Shown in pieces: positions 26,401 to 38,400 of a DNA stretch of 64,000 nucleotides. The DNA lies in contig JAOTOL010001640.1 in assembly GCA_034440575.1 (NCBI GenBank), positions 3,263,501-3,327,500 on the forward strand. Reading direction: 5' to 3'. The notes below the pieces were generated by a model. That model saw only the letters and a program-made list of their open reading frames with translations, was not told where the DNA came from and made no database searches. Within the stretch, counting starts at the first letter, position 1, and each line of letters begins with the position of its first letter. A program made the translations under genes and the position numbers. Origin of the DNA: Imbricaverruca yamaguchii (lineage: Eukaryota; Arthropoda; Thecostraca; Neoverrucidae).

Positions 26401-29400
26401 GTCGTAGGGTTCGTAGGTCTGAGGTGCGTTATGACGTCACTGACGTCGGGCCACCGCCGGGTTTGTGGAGTCGACGACATCATGTGGCCTACTGCGACAG
26501 GAGCACTTTGCAGAGCCCCGGGGCTCCATATAGCCTACTAGAATCGAAGGGTCGAAGTGCCAGAGCAGTTACTGGGATCACAGAATGTATACGGACTCCG
26601 ATTATGTGGGTTATGGTAGTTACTGGAACCACAGGCCACACAAGGGCTCTGATTTTGTCCAATTATGGTAGTTGCTGGGACCACAGGCCTTACAATGGAT
26701 CTGTTTTTGGGGCTACAGTGGCTGCTGGGGCCACAGACGTACAAGGGGTCTGGTTTTTGGGATTATGGTGGTTACTGGGATCACAGGCCCTATAAGGGCT
26801 CTGGGTTTGTGGGCTATAGTGGATTCTGGGAGTCAGTTACGCCATGCAAGTTGCTAGAATCAGGGTCGTTTTGAGAAGAAGAAAAAACAGAATGTTTGGG
26901 CACTTCGGGTAATTCCCATGAGTTAGGTATTTCCGCTAGGAACCACCATAAAGAGTGTTTTGCATTTCCATTCATCTTCAAGTCTGTTGTTGCGTTTCGG
27001 AGGTCATTAAATTTTCAATATGGCATATCGCGTTGGGGAGATATGTCGCGAACCATAGCACATCGATGATAACTGCATAAGGCGCCTCCCTAGCGAATTA
27101 AGAAATATGTTAGCAAGTTCTCACGACTCTGGCATGGGGCGGGGATGGCCGAGTGGTTAAGGTGTCGGGCTATGGGTACCAAAGGTCCCGGGTTCGACTC
27201 TAGCGCCACTCGGGACATTTCCCAATCCCGCGGCCCACCGGCGAAACAGTGTGGGCGGCGCCATTAGCCGTGAATGTGCATAAAGTGTGTCGTGAACCAC
27301 CCAATAAACAACAGCGACCCTGGCATGTCTGTAATGACGTCATCAGCAGATGTGACGACTGTCGGTCGCTTACAGCGCCGCCGAAGATCGACCGGATGCC
27401 GGGCGACATGTACTTGCCGGAGGGCGACAACGCCAAGATCAAGATCTACTTCTCGGGCGACCAGCCGCTGGACGTGTCGCTGAGCCACGCCGACCGGCCG
27501 GTCGAGGACAACCACCACGTGCGCTACACCGTCTTCGACGACTACGTCATCATCTTCATCAAGGAGGTGGAGAAGGCGGACGCCGGCCAGTACCAGCTGA
27601 CCGTGCGCAACGACAGCGGCCACGTGTCCGCCGGCTTCAACGTGTTCATCACCGGCCTGCCGGGGCCGCCGCAGGGCCCGCTGCGCCCCAGCCAGATCAG
27701 CAAGCACACGTGCACGCTGTCGTGGCAGCCGCCCGGCTACGACGGCGGCAGCCGCGTCACCCACTACGTGGTGGAGCGGCGCGACCTGGCGCACGACCAC
27801 TGGGTGGTGGTGTCCACCACCTGCAAGGACACCTCGTTCATCGTGCAGGGCCTCACCGAGAACCAGGAGTACCTGTTCCGCGTGATGGCCGCCAACCAGA
27901 ACGGCATGGGTCCGCCGCTGGCCGGCATCAACCCGGTGAAGGCGCGCTCGCCGTACGACCCGCCGACGCCGCCGGGCGTGCCGACCGTCAAGGAGGTGGG
28001 CGGCGACTTCGTCAACCTCAGCTGGGAGCGGCCGGCCAAGGACGGCGGCGCCAGGGTGCAGGGCTACTGGATCGAGAAGCGCGAGGTCGGCACGCCGAAC
28101 TGGCTCAAGGTCCACCAGGTGAGAGTGGTATCGCTGCTGAACATCACGTCTTAGTGAATAATATTTCACACTATTCGAACTCTGCGTTCCTTCTTCTTTA
28201 TAATTTGTATCGAAGTATCAAAACACTATGAACGTTAGATGATGTTGCAGAAGCTGTGCCAGGTGTGAAGTTAAGTGGCACCGTCCGGGTGTTCTCGAAC
28301 AAAGCACGCAGCTGAGGCTTTTTCTAACGTTGGGAGCATTCCACATGGTTCACGTGAAGACCTGACATGAGGATAGGTAAACATTGGGATTTGTGGCCCC
28401 ACATCGGTAAAGATTCCAACTCTCCATGCGATGTCGGTATGTACCGAGATGTGCAGGAGACAGAATACTTCACGCGTGTCTCCCCAAGTCGCCGTGTGTG
28501 TCCACGGTCTCAGTAGCACGACGACTCGTTGCAGGTGATGTGCACGACGCCCCAGATCAACATCTCCAACCTGGTGGAGGACCGCCAGTACGAGTTCCGC
28601 GTGTTCGCCGTCAACGAGGCCGGCATGAGCGAGTCGTCGTCGGCCAGCTCCTCGGTGAAGATCCGCGACCCGCACGGTACGCTCCGACTGCCACAGTGTA
28701 AAACTAATTGACAATGTGGCCTGGAAATTCACAGTTAATGTAGCTGTGCTATTTCATCCTTGTCTTAGGTTTCTACCATTTTGCCACATGATGTGTGGGC
28801 AGTCATTATGCACACGACAGCTAAATAATGTAAAATGCATGTGACTGAAGTGAAATATGTGTATTGCGACAGCATTCTGCTTTTTTACTACTTAAGTGGC
28901 GATCCTTTATTTTCTTCCAATCTTTCACTATTCCCAAGCAACTTCTTTCTTCATCCACACAGTTAATGGTGAAGTAATTTTAGGATACTGGACTGCCACA
29001 CTAGCGCTATGACCGTCTCACATCGCTCCAACCGTACTTATACCCCTTTCCAACTGTCCTTGCGCCGCTCCGACCATCCCTGCACCACACTGACCGTCCT
29101 TGCGCCGTATCGGCCGTCCTTCCACCACTCCGACTGTCCCTTCACTGCACTGACTGTCCCTACACTGCACTGATCGTTATTGCACTGTACCAAACATCCT
29201 TACATCACACTATCCGTCCTTGCATCGTACCGAACGTCCTTACACCGTGTTGACCGCCCTAACATTCTAAGCCACCTCGGCCATTCTAGCAACACTTACG
29301 GCAACTCAAGAATGACCCTGTAAATGTATCGGAGGTGCGAATCTGCGACTCCCAGTATTCTTGTGATAAAAGTACTGGCTTAGGAGCAAAAAGTATCTTG

Positions 29401-32400
29401 CTTGTTTTTTAACATCTGTTTTCTTCGTCAATGTCGAAAATCAGAACGCGTTGTTGGCAGGACGCCAGAGGAGGTTGAGACAGATCGCGAATGGAGCCGT
29501 GATAATGTGATCACAGTTCGTGAGTTGTGGTGTCAGCAACGCTCAGCTAATCGAATGAAGTGCAGCGAGCTAGCCGTGGAATTCCTACGAACCATGGTGG
29601 CTGTAGCTGTTCTGGGGCACTATTGTGGCCCATTCGGCGCCAAGGCAGTCCGCCCAGCGTCGGTGATCCAGGCGGTCCAGCGTGGTGGTGATCCAGGCGG
29701 TCCAGTGTGATGGTGATCCAGGCGGTCCGGCGTGGTGGTGATCCAGTCGGAACCCTGGTCAGTCCGGCCGGTGCCAGTGCTGTCGGACCGGCCCACTGAC
29801 CGTCCACCTCTGCCCGGCAGCCGCCACACCGCCGCAGATCATCCAGCCGCTCAAGAACGTGCTGGCGCTGCAGAACAAGTCGGTCACGTTCGAGTGCAAG
29901 ATCACCGGCAACCCCAAGCCCAAAGTCACCTGGTACAAGGGCAACCGCGAGGTCTTCAGCGGCGGCAAGTACTACATCGACAAGGACGGCGACACGTACT
30001 ACCTGGACATACGGGACGTGTACGGCGAGGACGCCGACGACTACAGCTGCCGCGCCCACAACGCCGCCGGCCACAAGTCCACCAGGGCCAGCCTTACCAT
30101 CAAGAGTGAGTCGGGCCGTGGTCAGCTCCTAATCAGCGGGTGAACTGTTTGTCTCGACGCTTAAATCGGCGCCTGTCGTCGACTAAGGGAGCTATAGTTG
30201 AGCACTTCCCTCTGTGGTTTTCCATGTATGGAAATTGATGGATGAGTGGAAGAGACGGTATCCGTACTCGTGACTAGATTAGTGACGGATGCATGCTCGT
30301 CCACAGCCGCACCGAAGATTAACGTGCCACCACGCTTCCGCGACACGGCCTTCTTCGAGAAGGGCGAGAACATCGTCATCAAGGTTCCCTTCACGGGCAA
30401 CCCTAGGCCACGCTGCACCTGGACTAAGGACGGCGAACTGATCGAGAAGGGCGACCACTTCGATGTCGAGACCACGGTACATCTTCAAATGATTTTCTTT
30501 TGTAGATGGGAGTGCTAGTTTTATTTGCGTTGTGTGATTATTTTCCAATGTCTGGCGGTGGTATTTGGATTCAGCATAGCACTTTTTTGGTATGATCATT
30601 GTTTTTTGTGTTTTGGTTGAAATATTTAAGTATTAAAATGAAGACAGTTTTGCATCCCCAGCAAGGTCCTGTCTATATGCATGCGGTGTCTATGCCGCTG
30701 CTAAATCAGACAAGAGACGCTTGGTTCTTTTGAAACATTACTTTGATTGCGTAATTATGCTAATATCAGCAAGCCAGTGCGATTATGATGCGTAATGCCC
30801 ATGACTTTGCATGATGCGTGTTATATCACCATATGTAAGAGGTACTGTATGTGACAAGAATCTGATCTCTGAATGTCAAAACTGTGACTGCGGTCCCCTA
30901 ATGAATAATTGCAGTGACCGCAATCTCTTAAGACCGGATATGGTTTATGACGTAAGGCGACTAGAACTCGGACTACGACCTCCGGATAAACATGACTCTG
31001 ACTACGATTTCCGGATAACCATGATTCGGATTACGTTCGTCGGATAACCATGACTCTGATTACGATTTCCGGATAACTATGACTCTGACTACGACCTCCG
31101 GATAACTATGAATCGGACGATTTCCTGATAACCATGACTCCGACTACGATTTCCGGATAACCATGACTTGGATTACAATCTCCGGATAACCATGACCTTG
31201 ATTATGGTCTTCGGGTAGCCACGACTGATTACGATCTCCGGGTAGCCAGGAGTTGGACTCCGGTGACCTCTTGGTGACCAGCATGGCCAGACTGCGACAG
31301 CCGGTCAGCATAGTTCACCGTGCATTTTCAGGCGCCTGCATTGCGCCACCACAACACATTCCACCCACATCGCCTGGCGTTACCTAGCGACAGTGGGTCG
31401 CGCTGCCCGCTGAGTGGTACCCCGGCCGTGACGATGCTCCCCCTCTGCGGCAGGACCGTCACGCGATCCTGACCATCCGCGACGTCGACCAGCTGGACAA
31501 CGGGCCCTACCGACTGGTGGCCGAGAACGAGCTGGGCGCCGACTCGTGCATCATCAAAGTGCAGATCGCCAGTAAGACAACCGGGCTGGCCGTCTGGCAT
31601 TGCACCTGTAGCGCGACTGTGTGGCGTGCCGCAGGTCATCTGTGTTCGCCGACGTGACTTTACGGCGTGATTGTCTGTCTAGCTTGAGTGGCGTGATTGT
31701 CTGGCGACCGTGAGTATCTGTCGTCACTTATTGTCACTGTCTGTCCGGCTTGAGCGGTGTGGCTGTCTTGAGCGGCGTGTTTATTGCCCGGAAGACTTTT
31801 CGACTTACCAGGCTACGCTATTGTCCCGCAGACCGCCCCGCTCATATCCAGTTATTGTTCGACAAACCTCCGACGCACCAGGTCACACTATTATCCCGCA
31901 GGCCGCCCGACTCACCAGGTCACACTATTATCCCGCAGACCGCCCGACTCACCAGGTCACGCTATTGTCCCACAGATCACTCTGACTCACCAGGTCACAC
32001 TATTGTCCCACAGACCGCCCCGACTCACCAGGTCACGCTATTGTCCCGTGGATCATCCCGACTCACCAGGTCACGTTGTTGTCCCGCAGATCACTCCGAC
32101 TCACCAGGTCACGTTGTTGTCCCGCAGATCACTCTGACTCTCCAGGTCACACTATTGTCCCACAGGCCGCCCCGACTCACCAGGTCACGCTATTGTCCCG
32201 TGGATCATCCCGACTCACCAGGTACCGATATTATCCCGCAGATCACCCTGACTCACCAGGTAACGATATTATTCCGCAGATCACCCCGATTCTCCTTGCT
32301 ACGTCATTGCTGAGAAACCGACGCAGAACTCATGCATCGTCACTTGGAAGCCACCTACCTGGGACGGTGGCAGCAATGTAACCAACTACATCATCGAAAA

Positions 32401-35400
32401 GCGCGAGCATCCCATGTCTACCTGGATACGATGTGGCAACACCAGGTGAGGATCCATTGGGACTTCACGTCCAGACTTTACTGATTGTATGTCGAGTTCT
32501 GCTGTTCTATCATCTGCTGGAAGAAAATACGTTCCTTCTGATTTACGCGGTGTTAACGAACAGGTTTTTAATCCAAATCGAAGCATCTTGGTATGGACCA
32601 TTGGCAATTCATGATATCGCGTAAGTGTCGGTACTCAAGCCTTCACATGCGTGTCTGGTGCTTCCGCCATGATATATTTGTGAACAAAAATTAACAGTAG
32701 TGTATTGAGTGCCTTCATAATCCGAATTTCCATGTCACTGGGTTACATCACAATTTGGAACGCCAGGCTATCCCTGACCACCACTGGCGGAATGCATCCG
32801 GCATCGTCATAGCTGGGTGTCTGACACCGTTAGGTGGGACGGTGTGTGACTAACTCCTCTGGGTGGCGGTGTGTATCTGGCGCCTCTGGGTGGGACGGTG
32901 TGTGACTAACTCCTCGTGATGGGGGTGTGTATCTGGCACCCCTGGGTGGGACGGTGTGTGACTAACACCTCTGGATGAGGGTGTGTATCTGGCGCCTCTG
33001 GGTGGAACGGTGTAGTCGGTTGATCATCGATAATGTAAGACGCTCCAACGCAGGTATTGTGCCCTGCAGGTTTACGGTGCACGACGCACGTGACCTGACA
33101 CCCGGCAAGACCTACTCGTTCAGGGTGATTGCCGAGAACATTTACGGCAAGTCCGCTCCCAGCGTGGAGTGTTCGCCTATCACTACGCGTGATGTTATCA
33201 AGCGAAAGGAGTACAAGAGGAAATATGAGGGTGAGCATCGATGCCGTATGTATTCGGCATGCTGTGCAGACATGTAGCACCGTTGCATCGGATATCTGCA
33301 ACAGGCATGGGTATATTTGACATGATCACATAGACATGAATACTGACCGCATATGTTTCGTGGCCTTTTCCATGGAGTAAGGACATATGTTTTGTACATA
33401 GTGTATTGTGAGGAGGTCATTCCAGTTTTCTTTATATCCGAAGGCGATGGTTGGCAACAAAATCATGACGTTTTCCCCGGAGAAACATTGTCAGGTCGTG
33501 ACATTCGTGACACGTGACACTGAAGGGCAGTACTCCAGCTTTCGCTTCAGGGCCTTTGTCAGGTCACGGCCTGGGCGCTACATGACCAATGTAGTCGATG
33601 CGCCCTAAAGCCCTAATAACTAACTAACTCAGGTCACGGCCGTTCCCCGTCTGACCTCCTGTTAGGCAGCGACCCCGACCCGAGCTGAGCAGGTGTCGGT
33701 GTCGGCCGGTGACACGGCGTCTCCGTGACTGACACTGACGAATGACACAGTGGACGAGACCGGCCGGCGGATCCGCGGCCGGGCAGACCGACCCGTCGAC
33801 GACTACGACCAGTTCGTGTTCGACGTGCACGCCAAGTACGTGCCGCAGCCGGTGGACATCAAGCGCGACAGCGTCTACGACCACTACGACATCCTCGAGG
33901 AGGTGGGCACCGGCGCGTTCGGCGTGGTGCACCGGTGTCGCGAGCACGCCACCGGCAACATCTTCGCCGCCAAGTTCATCCCCATCAGCCACCCGATCGA
34001 GAAGGAGCTCATCAAGAAGGAGATCGACATCATGAACCAGCTGCACCACCCCAAGCTGATCAACCTGCACGACGCGTTCGAGGAGGACGACGAGATGGTG
34101 CTCGTGTTCGAGTTCCTGTCCGGCGGCGAGCTGTTCGAGCGCATCACCACCCCCGGCTACACCATGTCCGAGGCCGAGGTCATCAACTACATGCGCCAGG
34201 TGTGCGAGGCCGTCAAGCACATGCACGAGAAGAACATTCTGCACCTGGGTGAGTGCAGAGGTGGGGACTGTGGTGCAGTGTAAAATAATTGACGATGTGA
34301 CCTCAAAATTCACAGTTAATTGAATTGTGCTATTTCATCCTTGTCTTAGGTTTTTACGAGTTTGCTACATGATGTATGGGCAGTCATCATGCACACCACT
34401 GCTAAATACTGTAAAATGCATCTGACTGAAGTGAAAGTCATTCGGCTTTTTTAATCCCTAAGTGGCGATCCTTTATTTTCTTCCAATCCCACTATTCCCA
34501 AACAACTTTTTTCTTCATCCACACAGCTAATGGTGAAGTAATTTTAAGACACTGCTGTGGTGAACAATGTCCACCCGGGAAATAGCCTAGGTGTTAGCGT
34601 GCCGGGATGCTGCATCTCCACTTTAATCTCTACGTTGGTCTAACGTCTGCGAAGTAGTTGTTTGGTGTTATCAGACGGTTATCCATAAAATTGCAAGAAG
34701 TGAAATCCTGTTGACCGTCAATATGTGGCATGATGTCATATGCATCTGCCTACAAGTTGAAATTATTGGGGGCAAAGGCAACATTGAGGGTGCAAATGCC
34801 CCCTCAAAAGTATAGAAAAGAACACACATAGCCATACGGTTCATTATTAATGTTTCCATAAAGCCGGGAAGTATAGCTGGCCTGCTCCTGGCTGTTGCGC
34901 GGGTACGCTTGTGGCATAAATTGGCAGATATGTCTTGTAATATGCTGCAAGACACTAACTTGGGGTTATCTATAGTAGCAGTGGTGATTATTTATCGAGC
35001 GAAAGCTTATAATAACGTGTTTGTACGTAATATTTTGAGAATAGCGTAAAGTTAGCAATGAATTATTATATTCACATATATTGTCTCACTGACGAATGCT
35101 AGCTTTTGATTGCTGGTAGGCTTTAGCTGATTCCATACCCTGCCAAATTAAAATGAGCTGCCTATTAGCATTTCTAGGATTACTACCTTGGTAGCATTAA
35201 GTAGCACAGCAATCCAAACGGTGCTTAGTTAATTCGTACTAAAATATAATTGTCGTATCTTTTAACTTAGTTATGCCATCATTGATATCATTTATTGCCA
35301 CACAATGTCAGATTTAAACAATTCGCCATGCCACACTTACTTTGATATGCTGTACTCATGCTAAATCATGCTATGCTTGAGAACACATGCATTTTGATGA

Positions 35401-38400
35401 CTTGATTGTTAACCAAAGAACATTAAAATTGCTCAGAGCATAATGTAATTGGTGCATCTACTCCAGTAATATCTACATCTACTTCATTGGAGCGAAGTTT
35501 GAAAATACGCATTACCGTGTGTTGCCCTTGTTATGCTACCTTTCTGAAACATTATACTTGTGGGCACGCACATTCAACGACTTAGGTGGCCATGTCCGGT
35601 ATAAAGAAATCGTCTAAACCGAAACATCTAAGAAACGTCTAACTATGTGGCCTGTTTTGTTTCAATATGCTGTCATGCTAATGCAATGATTTCGAGTAAG
35701 TACAACTAGAAGCAGAACTATATGATGTGAACTGTGCGCAAGTAAATTCAAGTATACTGCTAGACATACATTGTTTCCTTAATATGGAATTCGTATGGCC
35801 GGCAGCAGTTTGACGCACGTCTCACTTGAACGGTATCCGGCAGACGTGAAGCCGGAGAACATCATGTGCCAGACGTCCAAGTCGACCAACGTCAAGCTGA
35901 TCGACTTCGGCCTGGCCACCAAGCTCAACCCCAACGAGCTGGTCAAGATCAGCACGGGCACGGCCGAGTTCGCCGCGCCCGAGATCGTCGAGCGCGAGCC
36001 GGTCGGCTTCTACACGGACATGTGGGCGGTGGGCGTGCTCGCCTACGTGCTGCTGTCGGGCCTGTCTCCGTTCGCCGGCGAGACGGACATCGAGACGCTG
36101 AAGAACGTGCGCTCCTGCGACTGGGACTTCGACCAGGAGACGTTCGCCAACGTCTCGCAGGAGGGCAGGGACTTCATCCGCAAACTGCTCGTCAAAGCCA
36201 AGGAGTAAGTGGATTAGTAAGGAGCGTTGCTTGGCATATTTCCCGGCAGGAAATCCTGTGTTATCAGTGCCATTGGTGTGCTGTTACGCCCCCAGTAGGA
36301 TGCCCTGGGCCGCCAGATCATGCCACAAGCAGTGTCTGAAGCTGCGCTTTCATGTATTGTCTGAAACGGATTCGCCCAAAAATCTGTCGAATCCTCATTC
36401 AAGAATAAAACGAGGGAATACGTTTGGAAGAATAGTTTGTAACTGGACTTTCATCCTCTCGTTTTCATCACTTGGAAATTGAATAGTGCTGTTCGGCAAT
36501 TAACTGCTTTGTGATGGTGTTCAAATTAATTGGGAAGTGCAAGCTGAAATTCAGATGTTGCATACCGGAAGAAAAGTATCCTTCTTATTCGATTACCCAA
36601 TATTCCTCCCTACATACAAGATTACAAAACACGAATCTAGCTTTGCAAGGGAAGCTTGGCAGCCGAATCCGAGATGGCCGACATAAATATCGTACCAGAG
36701 TACCGTCAGTCAGACGACCATTGTCCAATATTGTTGTCTAGTTCATATGTGACCAAATCTGTCGAATGGGAAGCAAAGGCAAGACAAATGTGTTGGCACG
36801 TGTATTCATCAATTTCCGAATGGCCACACCTAGCACCAAGCATGTGAGTCTACACGAATGGCGCATAGGCACATCGCACACCGTCTGCTGCCTTGACCTT
36901 ACTCCGCAGCCACGCGTCCGCAGTCCGCTGAGTGTACCGCTGAGTGTACCGCTGAGTGTACCGCTGAGTGTACCGCTGAGTGTACCGCTGAGGTACCGCT
37001 GAGTGTACCCCGCGTTTTGTACTCCGCCGCGACATGGAGTGTTTCTCTTCGCACTGCAGCAAGCGTCTGACGGCGCACGAGTGTCTGGAGCACCCGTGGC
37101 TGCTGGGCGACCTAGGCGACCTGACGGTGCCCATCGCCAGCTCGCGCTACACGCCCATGCGCGACCGCATCCGCGCGCGCTACGACAACTGGGCCGGCTA
37201 CCCGGTGCCGCTCGGCCGGCTGGCCAACTACTCCAGCCTGCGCCAGCTGCAGATGGACCGCTACCAGATCCACGAGGTCAACGTCGACCGGCTGCAGGCG
37301 GCGCCGCGCTTCGTCATCCGGCCCAAGTCGGCGTTCGCCTACGAGGGCCAGTCGGTGAAGTTCACGTGCCGCGTCATCTCGCTGGCGCCGCCCACGGTCA
37401 CGTGGTACCGCGACAACATGGAGCTGCGCCAGTCGGTCAAGTACATGCGCCGCTACAACGGCGACGACTACACGTTCGTCATCAACCGCGTCAAGCTGTC
37501 CGACCGCGGCGAGTACATGATCCGCGCCGAGAGCCACTACGGCTTCCGCGAGGAGCCCGTCTTCCTCAACGTGCAGGCGGTGGCGCGCGAGCTGCCGCGC
37601 CGGCAGGAGTCGCGCGAGCCGGTGCGGCGCCGCCAGGTGGCGCCCAGCTACCAGAAGACGTGGGACCGCGAGGCCGACCACCCGCCGCAGTTCAGCTTCC
37701 AGCTGCGGCCGCGCGTCATGCAGATGAACCAGACGTGCAAGCTGCTCTGCTGTCTCTCCGGCAAGCCGGCGCCCACGGTCAGTGCCGGCTCGGACGGTCG
37801 CCTGCGCCGTACGCTGCGTTGATTTGAATTCGAAAGTGGCGCACGTGGTTCTAAGCGACGTAGCCAAGCCGCCGCTAATTCTGTCGCAATGACTTTGTAA
37901 CGTGTCCACAATAGAGTAATGTGTTTGCAGTGTAGAGGTTGCATGCCACTGGTAACCACTAGTTGTAACCACTGGTAGTAGGCACATAATCGCGTTCCAA
38001 TTGCAGTGATTGGTATTGGGTAGCCAGGCAGATAATTTTTGGCATTTTAACAAGCGTAATTGCTTCATTCATTTTCCATAAACTGAGTATAGCCTGATAG
38101 CAGCATGGCAGTAGTGTTGCATAAAAACGATATCAAGCTTATTTGACCAGTGACATCTTGACGACATCTAGACACATCTAGACATCTTGACATCTAGACA
38201 CATCACGAGACTAAATGTGTCGGTACCGGCGATGACCGTCGATCTGGCGAACAGCACTGTGCACCCTGCAGTGAGCCCGTCACCCCTGCAGGGTCAGAGC
38301 CGTGCACCCGCCGACCGCCATTCACCTCCGCCTCCAGGTGAAGTGGTACAGGGGCGACCAGGAGCTGAGCCGCGGTGAGTACAACATCAACAACGCGGAC

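Noticed and set aside
27136..27210. Possible functional tRNA-Ser/Leu gene
   Set aside because: A and B boxes are present but the stems are not intact and the sequence continues into a SINE body with TSDs.
27264..28169. 301-codon reverse-strand frame
   Set aside because: Antisense shadow of GC-rich exon 26; the + strand encodes clear Ig and Fn3 domains.
31750..32381. Overlapping frames of up to 187 codons with SPGHTIVPQ-like repeats
   Set aside because: Translation of the 38-bp acceptor array in wrong frames; only the last unit joins exon 31.
33624..34313. Reverse-strand frame over the kinase exon
   Set aside because: Antisense shadow; the + strand carries the kinase motifs.
37112..38068. 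318-codon reverse-strand frame
   Set aside because: Antisense of exon 35, low-complexity composition and no domain.
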